This document shows, piece after piece, positions 52,738 through 61,314 of a stretch of 64,000 bases of DNA (the stretch's first letter is position 1; each line of letters begins with the position of its first letter). Made by a program: the position numbers and the translations under genes. This stretch comes from Metabacillus sediminilitoris (GTDB lineage Bacteria; Bacillota; Bacilli; Bacillales; Bacillaceae), in the NCBI RefSeq assembly GCF_009720625.1, contig NZ_CP046266.1, positions 4,817,501 through 4,881,500 of the forward strand. The letters are read 5' to 3'. The notes beneath the pieces are model-generated. The model was not told the origin of the DNA, made no database searches, and saw only the letters and a program-made list of their open reading frames with translations.

Positions 52738-52914
52738 TTAATAAGACTTATGATAAATAACTATAAGGCTTCTTCTACTATTCATCTTGTTAGCAACATC
52801 CTCAACAAAAAAGGCCTTAATCCTTTTTGGAATAACGCCCCCGTTCGCATGCTCCTGCTGCCTTTTTACATAAATCAAAGGAATTGGAGAGATTGAAACT
52901 TCTTTTCTTTTCAT
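52738..52914 (-). other. Open frame continuing after the AlkC-like stop codon; possible small gene or remnant
   Basis: After the TAA at 52951 the same frame stays open for about 70 codons; ATG 52914 would give 58 residues (MKRKEVSISPIPLIYVKRQQ...). The product is basic and not low-complexity, but no ribosome site precedes the ATG and I recognise no family. It may be the decayed end of another gene. The remainder of the gap 52482-52950 shows only short weak hairpins. Confidence 0.3.
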
Positions 52915-52950
52915 TGAATCTTTATGGCGATAATTGAACCATTTTTCAAT

Positions 52951-54036
52951 TTATTGCACTACCACAAATTCCTCTGTCACCTTCATTTCACCATTTACAA
53001 ATATTGAGAGAGAATGTTCTCCAGGATAATGTTTCCTTGTTGTTAAGTCATTAAATGAATGCTTTTTTGTATAAATCTTTTTTTCACCCGGTTGAATGAC
53101 TGTTTCAGTGATTTTGAATAATTTTGCTGATTGTTTACCGTTTGCTTTTACGAAGTTGATCTCATATTCAATTCTCAGCTTAGTTGGTTTTTCATCTGTT
53201 GATTTGAGGCCGAATGAGAAGGATATCGTGTCACCAATATGGATTGTCTTTGTAACAAGCAAATCTTCTACTTTTAAATGAGAATTTCCTGCAAAGCCAA
53301 ACAGTTCTAGTGCTTGTTGATTACCTTTTTTCATTAGTGTTCTGATCCCTTTTTTAATAATCCAGTTCGTCAGTTCGTGTTCACCATACCATTTCTGCGC
53401 AATGTCTAAGACGAGTTCTGGATGATCTTTTGAAATGTCATTTAAATTATTTGCTACACTTTTGCGTACATAGTGAGAGGGATCTTTTTTTAAATTTTCT
53501 AAGATTGGAATAACCGGACTTGGATCTTGTTTGAGGCTTGATAGAGCGATTCCCCACGGCAATCGCGGCCTTGAGCCCTCACTTGCTAATCGTCTGACAT
53601 GCTCATTAGGATGCATGCTCCATAGAAGAAACTGCTTCATCATTCGAGACTGGTCTTTTACCACAAAAGGTCTTACTGCAAATTCAGATGTAGAAAGTTG
53701 GGTGAAGTATTGGAGTGCTTCCATAGATTCCTCCCAATGATCCAGTCCATATACTTCTACATAGTCTGGGAATATGATGCCAGTTAGACCGCCTTGAAAG
53801 GACGGAGCTACCTTTTTTAATACTTCAAGAACTTCCGTATAGTCCAGTGCTATTGTTTGATGAAGACAACTTGTAATATGTCTTACTCGCTGTTTTAATG
53901 CGAGTTCATTCCAGCTTTCATTGTAAATAAGTGCTTGAAATTGATCTTTATTAAAACTTGCTTGCTCTGCTTTTATCTTATTCGAGAGTTCATTGATAAA
54001 TTGTTGATTAAATAAATTTCTAAGTTCCTCTGCCAT
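52951..54036 (-). CDS. AlkC-type DNA alkylation repair glycosylase with Ig-like domain
   Basis: 361-residue HEAT-like repeat protein. The helical solenoid (about 1-250) has the AlkC/AlkD-type segment VRRLASEGSRPRLPWG and DPSHYVRKSVANNLNDIS. The C-terminal 105 residues are beta-rich (FSFGLKSTDEKPTKLRIEYEINF), fitting the Ig-like domain described for AlkC. These enzymes remove cationic 3-methylated purines without base flipping. RBS AGGAG precedes the ATG. AlkD proteins lack this C-terminal domain and are shorter, which favours AlkC. Monocistronic; ends at TAA directly followed by an open frame. Confidence 0.82.
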   Translation of the reverse strand: MAEELRNLFNQQFINELSNKIKAEQASFNKDQFQALIYNESWNELALKQRVRHITSCLHQTIALDYTEVLEVLKKVAPSFQGGLTGIIFPDYVEVYGLDHWEESMEALQYFTQLSTSEFAVRPFVVKDQSRMMKQFLLWSMHPNEHVRRLASEGSRPRLPWGIALSSLKQDPSPVIPILENLKKDPSHYVRKSVANNLNDISKDHPELVLDIAQKWYGEHELTNWIIKKGIRTLMKKGNQQALELFGFAGNSHLKVEDLLVTKTIHIGDTISFSFGLKSTDEKPTKLRIEYEINFVKANGKQSAKLFKITETVIQPGEKKIYTKKHSFNDLTTRKHYPGEHSLSIFVNGEMKVTEEFVVVQ

Positions 54037-54172
54037 TTTCTGCTCCTTTTATTTCATTTATTATGAACATCCTGCTATCTCGGGTAGTATCAGCATCTAT
54101 AAAAATCTGAATATCAATTCTTTCCTTTTTCCTTTAAAATATAATAAATACATTAAAGGGGATGCAATTATC

Positions 54173-54517
54173 ATGACAAAACAATTTGAATTAAAAACAG
54201 TGCTCGTTACGGGATATGCGAAAGCCCCACAAGGCAGTGCAATGTATGAGATTTATAAGACATCTGGTATTGTTTTAGAAATTGATATTGAAACAAATGT
54301 CATTGTGAATGCAGAATTTACATTTGTCACTGATCTTGCTCGAGATTTTTTGAGCAGAGTTCTTGTCAATTATGATTTAACAAATGGGTTAGATGATCTC
54401 ATTAAAAGGATTGAGACTCATTATTATACACCATCAACAAATTCAGTTATTGTCGCATTAAAAGCTGCGTACACACGTTATATTGAAAAAAAGAAGAAAA
54501 TGGAGGAAATCTCTTGA
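54173..54517 (+). CDS. DUF3870-domain protein
   Basis: 114-residue protein matching the DUF3870 pattern (VTGYAKAPQGSAMYEIYKTSGIVLEID, then a helical C-terminal half). Cytosolic, no signal or membrane segment. Function unknown. RBS AAAGGGG, 9 nt. It is transcribed in the same direction as the ketoacid operon 280 bp downstream, with a cre site and a terminator between them, so it may be related but is a separate transcript. Confidence 0.8.
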   Translation: MTKQFELKTVLVTGYAKAPQGSAMYEIYKTSGIVLEIDIETNVIVNAEFTFVTDLARDFLSRVLVNYDLTNGLDDLIKRIETHYYTPSTNSVIVALKAAYTRYIEKKKKMEEIS

Positions 54518-54556
54518 TAGCAAAATTCTATTTTGTTAGAATAAAATAGAATTAAC

Positions 54557-54570
54557 TGAAAACGTTAACA
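54557..54570 (+). promoter_or_regulatory. CcpA cre site upstream of the sco operon
   Basis: TGAAAACGTTAACA fits the catabolite-response-element consensus TGWAANCGNTNWCA at every position. It lies 227 bp upstream of scoA. Confidence 0.7.
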
Positions 54571-54630
54571 TTCTTACGAACGGATAGTGTCTTCTTAATG
54601 GTGAAATACACCCATTTCATTTAAATTAAG

Positions 54631-54707
54631 AAAGCCCAGCTTATCCATTGGAAGTGAGGAAATTTCTTTGTGTTTCCTTTTTCTTATGGTCAAGTCTGGG
54701 CTTTTTT
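54631..54707 (+). terminator. Long-loop terminator before scoA
   Basis: AAAGCCCAG.CTT pairs with AAG.CTGGGCTTT, then TTTT; the loop is about 55 nt. It probably ends the DUF3870 transcript or acts as an attenuator in the sco leader. Confidence 0.55.
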
Positions 54708-54796
54708 GCGTTCTCGCAAAAGTCTAGTGACCTTCAAACAAAAAGGAGTTGTTTTAAGTAACTCATACGACTAGTTTACGAGGAGGCAGAAATAAA

Positions 54797-55480
54797 ATGG
54801 GGAAAATGAAAACAACAGAAGAAGCTATTCTTCCGATTAAAACTGGCTCAATCATTATGGTTGGAGGCTTCGGTCTTGTCGGAGCACCGTTGACACTGAT
54901 TGATGGACTAATCAACCATGATGCCACAGAGCTAACCATTATTAGCAACAATCTTGGTGAAGAAGGAAAAGGCCTTGGAGAGCTATTACGACAAGGAAAG
55001 ATCAAAAAAGCAATAGGTTCCTATTTTACAAGTAATCGAGAAGTCGGCAACATGTACCACTCAGGAAAAATTGATGTCCAGCTTTTACCACAGGGGACAC
55101 TTTCAGAATCGATTAGAGCTGGAGGTGCCGGTATTGGCGGTTATTACACACCTACGTCTGTATCGACAGAGCTTGCGAAGGATAAAGAAATAAGAGAAAT
55201 CGATGGAAAGTTATACTGTTTTGAACCAGCTTTAAAGGCGAATGTTGCCTTAATTCGCGCACATAAAGCAGATGAGCTTGGCAACCTCATCTATTACAAG
55301 ACAGCGAGAAATTTTAATCCGATGATGGCGACTGCAGCTGATTATGTGATTGCTGAAGTCGATGAAATAGTTGAAGCCGGCAAGCTTGATCCAGAATTAA
55401 TTGCGACACCACATCTTTATGTTGATGCCCTTGTCTACAGCAAAAAAATAGTAACAAAAGAAGGGGTTGTAGCGCGATGA
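54797..55480 (+). CDS. scoA: 3-oxoacid CoA-transferase subunit A
   Basis: Alpha subunit (227 aa) of succinyl-CoA:3-ketoacid (acetoacetate) CoA-transferase. Contains the family glycine-rich GGFGLVGAPLTLIDGL, the GAGIGGYYTPT segment and FNPMMATAADYVIAEV. It moves CoA from succinyl-CoA or acetyl-CoA to acetoacetate. RBS GAGGAGG at about 10 nt. Its stop overlaps the scoB start by 4 nt (ATGA). Part of a ketoacid degradation operon with thiolase. Confidence 0.93.
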   Translation: MGKMKTTEEAILPIKTGSIIMVGGFGLVGAPLTLIDGLINHDATELTIISNNLGEEGKGLGELLRQGKIKKAIGSYFTSNREVGNMYHSGKIDVQLLPQGTLSESIRAGGAGIGGYYTPTSVSTELAKDKEIREIDGKLYCFEPALKANVALIRAHKADELGNLIYYKTARNFNPMMATAADYVIAEVDEIVEAGKLDPELIATPHLYVDALVYSKKIVTKEGVVAR

Positions 55481-56148
55481 ACACAATGGTAAAACCAAAA
55501 GAATTAATTGCGATGCGTGCTGCAAAAGAACTGAAGGATGGTAATATCGTCAATCTCGGTATTGGTATTCCTACTCTTGTCAGCAAATATATCGAGTCTA
55601 AACATGTTTTTTTACACACAGAAAATGGGTTATTAGGTGTCGACGACCTAAAAACGAAAGATGATATTGATCCACTTATAGTGAACGCTGGAAAACTTCC
55701 GATTGGTGAAGCAATCGGGGCCTCTTATTTTAGCAGTGCCGATTCGTTTGCGATGATTAGAGGCGGACATATTGATGTTGCTATACTAGGTGCTCTGCAA
55801 GTTGATGAAAATGGCTATATTGCTAACTGGGCGATTCCTGGGGAAAACATTATGGGTGTTGGCGGTGCGATGGATTTAATGAGCGGCGCTAAAAAAATTA
55901 TCGTGACAACAAATCACACGAATAAAAAAGGCGAGTCAAAATTAGTAAAAAGCTGCTCGTATCCTATCACTTCCATTCGGAAAGTAGACGTTATTATTAC
56001 CGATCTAGCAGTCTTTGAAATGAAGAATAATACCCTTACTTTAATCGAGTTAATGCCAGGTATCCAGCTTGAAGAAGTTCGAAGTAAAACGGAAAGTAAC
56101 TTTGTCATTGCTGAATCACTAAAGGAGGTCATCCTAGATGAAAAATGA
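55477..56148 (+). CDS. scoB: 3-oxoacid CoA-transferase subunit B
   Basis: Beta subunit (223 aa) with the catalytic glutamate in HTENGLLG (Glu49), which forms the glutamyl-CoA thioester. GIGIPTLVSKYI and NWAIPGENIMGVGGAMDLMSGAKK match the family. Overlaps the thiolase gene by 11 nt. With subunit A it makes acetoacetyl-CoA. Confidence 0.94.
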   Translation: MNTMVKPKELIAMRAAKELKDGNIVNLGIGIPTLVSKYIESKHVFLHTENGLLGVDDLKTKDDIDPLIVNAGKLPIGEAIGASYFSSADSFAMIRGGHIDVAILGALQVDENGYIANWAIPGENIMGVGGAMDLMSGAKKIIVTTNHTNKKGESKLVKSCSYPITSIRKVDVIITDLAVFEMKNNTLTLIELMPGIQLEEVRSKTESNFVIAESLKEVILDEK

Positions 56149-57334
56149 TGTTTACGTCGTAAGTGCCCAAAGAACAGCTGTTGGGAAAATCGGCGGTGCA
56201 TTAGTTAATGTTCAGCCAGATGAATTGTTACTTCCTTTGTATGAAGATATAAAAGCAAAACAGCTGATACCATTAGAAATCATAAATGAAGTCATAATCG
56301 GTCAAGCAAAGCAAACACAGGATCAGTCGAATATAGCTCGTTACTCCTTATTAAAAGCAAAATTTCCAGAATCACTGCCGGGATATACGGTAAACCGCCA
56401 ATGTGGTTCGGGTATGCAGGCGATTCAAAATGCATTCCTAAGTATTAAAACAGGAATGGCAGATGCAATGCTCGCTGGCGGGGTCGAAAGCATGAGTACA
56501 GCTCCATATTATATGAGAAAGGCACGCTTTGGTTATTTATCTGGAAATGCTGAATTGCTGGATCCTAATAAAGAAAGCCAGCCTGGCTCTCAGCCTGCAG
56601 ATATTTATGGAAGATTTACGATGGGACTCACTGCTGAAAATCTTGCAAAGGATTATGAAATTAGTCGGCAGGAGCAAGACGAATTTGCGTTAAACAGCCA
56701 AATCAAGGCAGCAAACGCCATTGAAAACGGTGATTTTGCGGAGGAAATTATTCCTGTTTCCATACCACAAAGAAAAGGAGCACCAATTGAATTTAGTCAG
56801 GATGAACATCCTAGAAAAACAAGTCTCGACAAACTTGCTAATTTGAAGCCTGCATTTGTGGATAATGGTACTGTAACAGCTGGAAATGCTTCGGGACTAA
56901 ATGACGGTGCGTCCTTGCTGTTAATCGTGTCCAAGCGAACGATTGATCAATACAATTTAACTCCGCTTGCGAAAATCATTGGTATTGGGGTAAGTGGAGT
57001 TACACCAGACCGAATGGGAATCGGGCCTGTTCAAGCTTCTCTAAATGCGTTAAAAACAGCGTCATTATCATTAGATGATATTGATCTCTTTGAATTAAAT
57101 GAAGCATTTGCTGCACAATCACTTGCTGTCATTAAAGAGCTTGGTTTACCACTTGAAAAAGTAAATGTTAATGGCGGGGCGATTGCTTTAGGTCACCCAA
57201 TTGGAAACAGTGGTTCGCGCATTTGTGTCACACTGCTTCACGCCATGAAAAAACGAAAGAAAAAATATGGTTTAGCGACACTTTGTGCAGCTGGCGGGCA
57301 AGGAATCACGACGATCTTTGAAAACTGTTTTTAA
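56138..57334 (+). CDS. Acetyl-CoA acetyltransferase (thiolase)
   Basis: Thiolase of 398 residues cleaving acetoacetyl-CoA into two acetyl-CoA. Active-site residues are present: acylated Cys89 ([11 protein letters not shown]), His in [14 protein letters not shown], and the second Cys in [18 protein letters not shown] inside scoB. Gene order scoA-scoB-thiolase completes acetoacetate use. Related B. subtilis proteins are MmgA and YhfS. A hairpin follows, then the transporter gene. Confidence 0.93.
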   Translation: MKNDVYVVSAQRTAVGKIGGALVNVQPDELLLPLYEDIKAKQLIPLEIINEVIIGQAKQTQDQSNIARYSLLKAKFPESLPGYTVNRQCGSGMQAIQNAFLSIKTGMADAMLAGGVESMSTAPYYMRKARFGYLSGNAELLDPNKESQPGSQPADIYGRFTMGLTAENLAKDYEISRQEQDEFALNSQIKAANAIENGDFAEEIIPVSIPQRKGAPIEFSQDEHPRKTSLDKLANLKPAFVDNGTVTAGNASGLNDGASLLLIVSKRTIDQYNLTPLAKIIGIGVSGVTPDRMGIGPVQASLNALKTASLSLDDIDLFELNEAFAAQSLAVIKELGLPLEKVNVNGGAIALGHPIGNSGSRICVTLLHAMKKRKKKYGLATLCAAGGQGITTIFENCF

Positions 57335-57349
57335 GCAAGGAGGATGAAA

Positions 57350-57501
57350 ATAGGCTCCCCTCATATTCTGCTAAATTGAAAGATTAGATTCATAGCTACT
57401 AGAGGGGGCCATACTTGTTCAAAGCCAGACTCTACCAAAAAAGGTAGATAAAAGAAAAACCAGCAAACTATTATGATAAACTAATTTTGTAAACGTTTTA
57501 T
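57350..57501 (+). promoter_or_regulatory. Hairpins and cre-like site between thiolase and transporter
   Basis: GGC.CCCCTC pairs with GAGGGGGCC (57353-57409), then a small hairpin CTACC-AAAAAA-GGTAG (57432-57447), then TGTAAACGTTTTAT (57488-57501), a partial cre with the central AAACGTTT. The transporter may be expressed both by read-through and from its own CcpA-controlled start. Confidence 0.5.
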
Positions 57502-57520
57502 TAGACAAGGAGGAAATGGG

Positions 57521-58813
57521 ATGAAAGTAGAAAAGGATTTGAACAATCACAGCCAACCACCAAATGAATACAAAAAACCAACATCACTAAAGGAAAAATT
57601 GTCGATGGTCGGTCCAGGGCTTGCGGTAGCAGCAACTGGTGTTGGAACAGCAGATATGATTACGGCCATTGTCCTTGGTACTTCTTTTGGGATGACATTT
57701 GTATGGGCAATCATTATCGGTTCTGTCTTAAAATACTTTTTAAATGAAGGTGTTGGCCGTTGGTATTTAGCAACTGGTAAAACCATTTTAGAAGGATGGC
57801 GTTCATTAGGGAGCTGGGCAACTGGATATTTTAGTACTTATTCAATTATTTGGGGTTTTGTTTATGGTGCTGCAGCTGCTGCAACTTGCGGAATGGCAAT
57901 GGAAGCGATGTTTCCAATCATGCCTATATGGGGATGGGCAATTGTCCATTCTGTCGTTGGCTTCCTTCTCGTATTTAGTGGCAGATATCTACTATTTGAA
58001 CGAATTATGACCGTATTAATCGCGATTATGTTCATTACGATTATTGGTACTGCTGCATTGTTTTTACCGAGTTTTGGTGATTTTGCGAAGGGGTTCATTC
58101 CTACAATGCCAGATGGTTCTTTCATGATGGCGCTTGGTTTGATTGGCGGTGTTGGCGGTACAATTACGATGGCATCTTATGGATATTGGCTGAAAGAGAA
58201 AAAGTGGGAAGGTAAAAGCTGGATTTCCGTTATGAGAACAGACTCGAAGGTAGCGTATACTGTTACAGCCATCTTTACAATCGCTTCCTTAATCATCGGT
58301 GCACAGTTTTTATTTGGGACAGGTGTAACGCTTAGCGGGGATCAAGGATTACTAACTTTAGCGGAAATGCTAGGCGAAGAATTCGGTGCAACCTTACGTT
58401 GGTTATTCTTAATCGCTTTTTGGTCTGCAGCATTTAGTTCATTATTAGGTGTTTGGAATGGTGTTCCATATCTATTTGCGGATTTTATTCGTCTTATGAA
58501 AGCACGTAAAGATAAATCCTATGAAAACAAGTCTGTTGAAGAAACAGATCCGGCTTATCGCTTTTACTTAGCTTGGCTGACATTTCCTCCATTGATTCTA
58601 TTATTCTTTGGTAAACCGGTCCAACTGATTATTATCTATGGTGCACTTGGTGCATTATTTATGCCTTTTCTAGCAATCTCATTAGTTATATTGCTTAATT
58701 CTAAAAAAGTTGAAGCCCAGTTTAGAAATAAATGGTTGGCAAATAGTGTCTTAATTGGCTGCGTGATTATGTTTGTGTTCCTTGCTGTTAATCAGCTAAT
58801 GGGAATGTTTTAA
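57521..58813 (+). CDS. NRAMP-fold transporter lacking canonical metal motifs
   Basis: 430-residue membrane protein with about 11 helices and the NRAMP opening GPGLAVAATGVGTADMITAIVLG. Where canonical NRAMP proteins have the metal-binding DPGN in helix 1, this one has GVGT (about 40-43); where they have MPH in helix 6, it has MAS (in GGTITMASYGYW). The metal ligands are therefore missing. Its place behind scoAB-thiolase and near cre sites suggests an organic substrate such as acetoacetate or another short carboxylate; this is inference. RBS AAGGAGG. A metal transporter with altered ligands is the alternative. Confidence 0.8.
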   Translation: MKVEKDLNNHSQPPNEYKKPTSLKEKLSMVGPGLAVAATGVGTADMITAIVLGTSFGMTFVWAIIIGSVLKYFLNEGVGRWYLATGKTILEGWRSLGSWATGYFSTYSIIWGFVYGAAAAATCGMAMEAMFPIMPIWGWAIVHSVVGFLLVFSGRYLLFERIMTVLIAIMFITIIGTAALFLPSFGDFAKGFIPTMPDGSFMMALGLIGGVGGTITMASYGYWLKEKKWEGKSWISVMRTDSKVAYTVTAIFTIASLIIGAQFLFGTGVTLSGDQGLLTLAEMLGEEFGATLRWLFLIAFWSAAFSSLLGVWNGVPYLFADFIRLMKARKDKSYENKSVEETDPAYRFYLAWLTFPPLILLFFGKPVQLIIIYGALGALFMPFLAISLVILLNSKKVEAQFRNKWLANSVLIGCVIMFVFLAVNQLMGMF

Positions 58814-58824
58814 TCTTTTATTCA

Positions 58825-58863
58825 AGAGGCTGTCTCAAAGGAAACTTTTGAGACAGCCTCTCT
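58825..58863. terminator. Bidirectional terminator
   Basis: Near-perfect 15-bp stem AGAGGCTGTCTCAAA / TTTGAGACAGCCTCT between two convergent genes. Confidence 0.88.
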
Positions 58864-58865
58864 AT

Positions 58866-59228
58866 TTATTCATTGGTACGTTTGCTATCAATGACCTTTA
58901 ATTCATCTGTTTCCTCATTTTCAACAAGATGTTTAAGCATCGAAAGCTTGTTATCCCAAAATTGTTCATAAAAGGATAGCCAATGTTTTAGCTCGAGTAA
59001 GGCATCAGGCTGAAGCTTGTACCTTTTTTCCCTGCCAACTTTCTCTACACTGACAAGATTTGATTCCAAAAGGATATTCAAATGCTTAGAGACTGCAGTA
59101 CGGCTCATTGGGAAATGATGACTAATCATTGTCACAGGTAATTCTTGATTTGCTAAAAGCTTTAGCATTTTTCTTCGCGAAGGATCTGCTATCGCTTGGA
59201 AAACATCATATTTTTGTGCGGCAGACAT
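58866..59228 (-). CDS. ArsR-family repressor
   Basis: 120-residue winged-helix regulator: ADPSRRKMLKLLA (dimer helix), recognition helix MSRTAVSKHLNILLESNLV and wing EKVGREKRYKL. No metal-binding cysteines, so it belongs to the ArsR branch paired with SRPBCC proteins rather than metal sensors. Start ATG overlaps the stop codon of the SRPBCC gene (TAATG). It likely binds the inverted repeat at 59684-59728 and autoregulates the pair. Confidence 0.9.
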   Translation of the reverse strand: MSAAQKYDVFQAIADPSRRKMLKLLANQELPVTMISHHFPMSRTAVSKHLNILLESNLVSVEKVGREKRYKLQPDALLELKHWLSFYEQFWDNKLSMLKHLVENEETDELKVIDSKRTNE

Positions 59229-59659
59229 TATTCCTCAACTACTTTACGCAGACGGTCGCTGACAATAGAATCCCAGCCTTTGCTCATTCGATCTCTTACA
59301 ACAGTAAATGTCTCTCCAGCTGGTCCGACAATATCGTTTGGCGCTCCCCAACCAGAATGAACAAGCGTAAACTCTGTTTTTCCATCTAAGTCTTTTAATT
59401 CAAATGATATTTCCCAGCCAAATACTCCCCATGAGAATGACAGTCCATTTGGCGGGTTTACTTCCAACACTTTACATGGTGATTTTTCAAATGGTGAATG
59501 AATCGTAAATTCATGTCCTACCTTTGGTTCGAAATCATTTGGCATAAACCACCCAGCAATGCCCTCAGAAGTAGAAACTGCTTCCCATACTTTTTCAATT
59601 GGTGCATTAAAAATGGTCGTTTTACGGACTTCAGGTAATTTATCTTGATTATTTGTCAT
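59228..59659 (-). CDS. SRPBCC/AHSA1-domain protein
   Basis: 143-residue START-like hydrophobic-ligand-binding protein: RKTTIFNAPIEKVWEAVSTSEGIAGWFMPNDFEPKVGHEF at the N-terminus, then the beta-helix-grip fold to about 140. Members are commonly paired with ArsR regulators, as here; substrate unknown. ATG 59659 is 8 nt from GGAGG. A longer ATG form at 59674 exists but precedes the ribosome site. Confidence 0.87.
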   Translation of the reverse strand: MTNNQDKLPEVRKTTIFNAPIEKVWEAVSTSEGIAGWFMPNDFEPKVGHEFTIHSPFEKSPCKVLEVNPPNGLSFSWGVFGWEISFELKDLDGKTEFTLVHSGWGAPNDIVGPAGETFTVVRDRMSKGWDSIVSDRLRKVVEE

Positions 59660-59683
59660 GTTTATTGCCTCCATGTTATTTAT

Positions 59684-59735
59684 GTAACCAAAAGGTTTCG
59701 TATATATAATACGAAACCTTTTGGTTACATGTCAA
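59684..59735 (-). promoter_or_regulatory. Promoter and perfect 20-bp inverted-repeat operator of the SRPBCC-ArsR pair
   Basis: GTAACCAAAAGGTTTCGTAT (59684-59703) and its exact complement (59709-59728) are separated by 5 bp; each arm also contains its own palindrome AACC-(A/T)4-GGTT. The minus-strand promoter TTGACA (59735-59730), 18 bp, TATTAT (59711-59706) overlaps it. The hydrolase stop codon TGA lies inside the -35 box. Confidence 0.8.
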
Positions 59736-60670
59736 CAACTAATCGATAATTGCTTCTCTATCCACTGAATAATATCGTTCGTCACTTCTTCACGATTTGT
59801 TTCATTAAGCATTTCATGACGCCCTTCTTTGTAAAAAGTATAATCGATCTTTTTAATACCATGCTTTTTGAATTGTTCGATCACACCGATGACACCCTTC
59901 GTATGATTGCCGACTGGATCCTGATCACCACTAAAAAAGAAGAATGGTAAGTTTTTATCGATTTTATTTACTTCATTATTTTTATGGATGATGTCTAGTC
60001 CTGATAGTAAATCATAATAAAAACCTGTCGTAGCAATATACCCACAATAAGGATCATCAATATACTTCTTGACTTCGTTTCGATCTCGAGTTAACCAATC
60101 ATATTCTGTTTCAGCATCTGCAATCTTTTTATTGTTGCTGCCAAAAGTTAGTTTATTCATTAAAGGGCTCTCTGTTTTGTTTCCTAATTTTCTCATTTGA
60201 GATTTTGCTAGTGTTTTACCGAGCTTTCCCATAAAGCCAGGATTGCCGCCCGTCCCCGAAATAATCACACCATGAATACAGTTGTGATAACGCTGTACAA
60301 AGCGTCGAACTAAAAATGACCCCATGCTATGCCCCATCAGAAAAACAGGTGTATCAGGATATTGTTCATGAATAACACAATTGATTTCCTTTAAATCATC
60401 TACCGCACGTTCAAATCCATTCTCTTCAGCAAAAAATCCTAAAACACCACTTTTCCCACCAGTTTCACCATGTCCGCGATGGTCATTTCCAAACACAACA
60501 ATACCTTTTGATGCTAATGAATTCGCAAACTCGTGATAGCGTTTAATATGCTCTGCCATGCCATGTGATAGTTGTAAAATGGCTGTTGGTTTCTTTTTTT
60601 CTTCATACCATTTCTTCACAAACACGTCATGACCATCTGACATCCTTAACCATAGATCTTGTTCTCCCAT
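59732..60670 (-). CDS. Alpha/beta hydrolase, lysophospholipase/monoacylglycerol lipase-like
   Basis: 312-residue serine hydrolase. Nucleophile elbow GHSMGS, oxyanion region LSHGMAEH, Asp in FFFSGDQDPVGN and His in EGRHEMLNE complete the catalytic set. DHRGHGETGG is typical of the YtpA/monoglyceride lipase group. No signal peptide, so cytosolic or membrane-associated; the lipid substrate is not known. ATG 60670 is 6 nt from AGGGGG; ATG 60676 sits on the site itself. Monocistronic. Confidence 0.88.
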   Translation of the reverse strand: MGEQDLWLRMSDGHDVFVKKWYEEKKKPTAILQLSHGMAEHIKRYHEFANSLASKGIVVFGNDHRGHGETGGKSGVLGFFAEENGFERAVDDLKEINCVIHEQYPDTPVFLMGHSMGSFLVRRFVQRYHNCIHGVIISGTGGNPGFMGKLGKTLAKSQMRKLGNKTESPLMNKLTFGSNNKKIADAETEYDWLTRDRNEVKKYIDDPYCGYIATTGFYYDLLSGLDIIHKNNEVNKIDKNLPFFFFSGDQDPVGNHTKGVIGVIEQFKKHGIKKIDYTFYKEGRHEMLNETNREEVTNDIIQWIEKQLSISC

Positions 60671-61000
60671 TTGCATCCCCCTCTTATGTACTCACTTTAA
60701 AGATCTGTTGGTGTGCCATAATCCAATTCATGTAAGGCAGAAATCAACAAGCTCTATCAAAGTTATTTGTCATATCCTTATATATATGACTATTTAAACG
60801 GCTTCCGTCCCTTTTCCTTCATATTAAAATGAATATTTTAAATTTAACTGTGGCATGTGCTTCCATTAATCAGGCAATAATCATGGCTCATTTGAAAGTA
60901 TGTATCTTCCGGTTTCTCCTGAATTGTACGTAAAAAAACCATGCCTCATTTATAGTGATTTCCCTATAATAAAGCATGGTCTCTTTCACAAATAAGTGGC
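60671..61000 (-). terminator. Gene-free region with terminator at 60932-60986
   Basis: ACCATGC pairs with GCATGGT across about 24 nt, with CTATA/TATAG inside, then seven T on the minus strand, ending the 99-aa gene. The other 250 bp are A/T-rich and carry nothing I can identify beyond the hydrolase leader. Confidence 0.65.
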
Positions 61001-61300
61001 TTAGTGAGTATGACTTCCCTTTGAAGGATTTGTAATGATGAACTCTTCTCGAGGCACGTAGAAATATTGAATCCAAACTCCGTCAAGAAAGTCATTTCTT
61101 TTGTCTAATAAAATGTCGATATCTTTATCTGTTTTTACAATTTCATCATGTTCTGTTGGTGTATCAAGTTTTAGATCATAGTGGGCATGGTCGCCGTGTT
61201 GTTGTGTAACAAAAACACGAACCATTTTTCCTGTTGCATCATCGCTATCTAGCATTTTCTTTAATACCTTTGCTGCATTACGGTTTATTTTACACTTCAT
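61001..61300 (-). CDS. HesB/IscA-like protein without the cluster cysteines
   Basis: 99-residue protein with the HesB/IscA/YneR-like layout (INRNAAKVLKKMLDS at the start, then VRVFVTQQHGDHAHYDLKLD). The C-terminal CxC and central Cys that bind Fe-S clusters in A-type carriers are absent; Cys3 is the only cysteine. It ends in a His-containing tail (GSHTH). A degenerate family member of unknown role. ATG 61300 is 6 nt from AGAGGGA. It follows the flavoprotein gene by 14 bp, so the two are probably co-transcribed. Confidence 0.75.
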   Translation of the reverse strand: MKCKINRNAAKVLKKMLDSDDATGKMVRVFVTQQHGDHAHYDLKLDTPTEHDEIVKTDKDIDILLDKRNDFLDGVWIQYFYVPREEFIITNPSKGSHTH

Positions 61301-61314
61301 ATTTTTCCCTCTTT

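Noticed and set aside
59684..59728. Terminator of the hydrolase gene
   Set aside because: The hairpin has no T run after it and overlaps a good promoter, so an operator is the better reading.
60888..61076. 62-codon minus-strand frame
   Set aside because: Runs through the terminator and overlaps the HesB-like gene out of frame.
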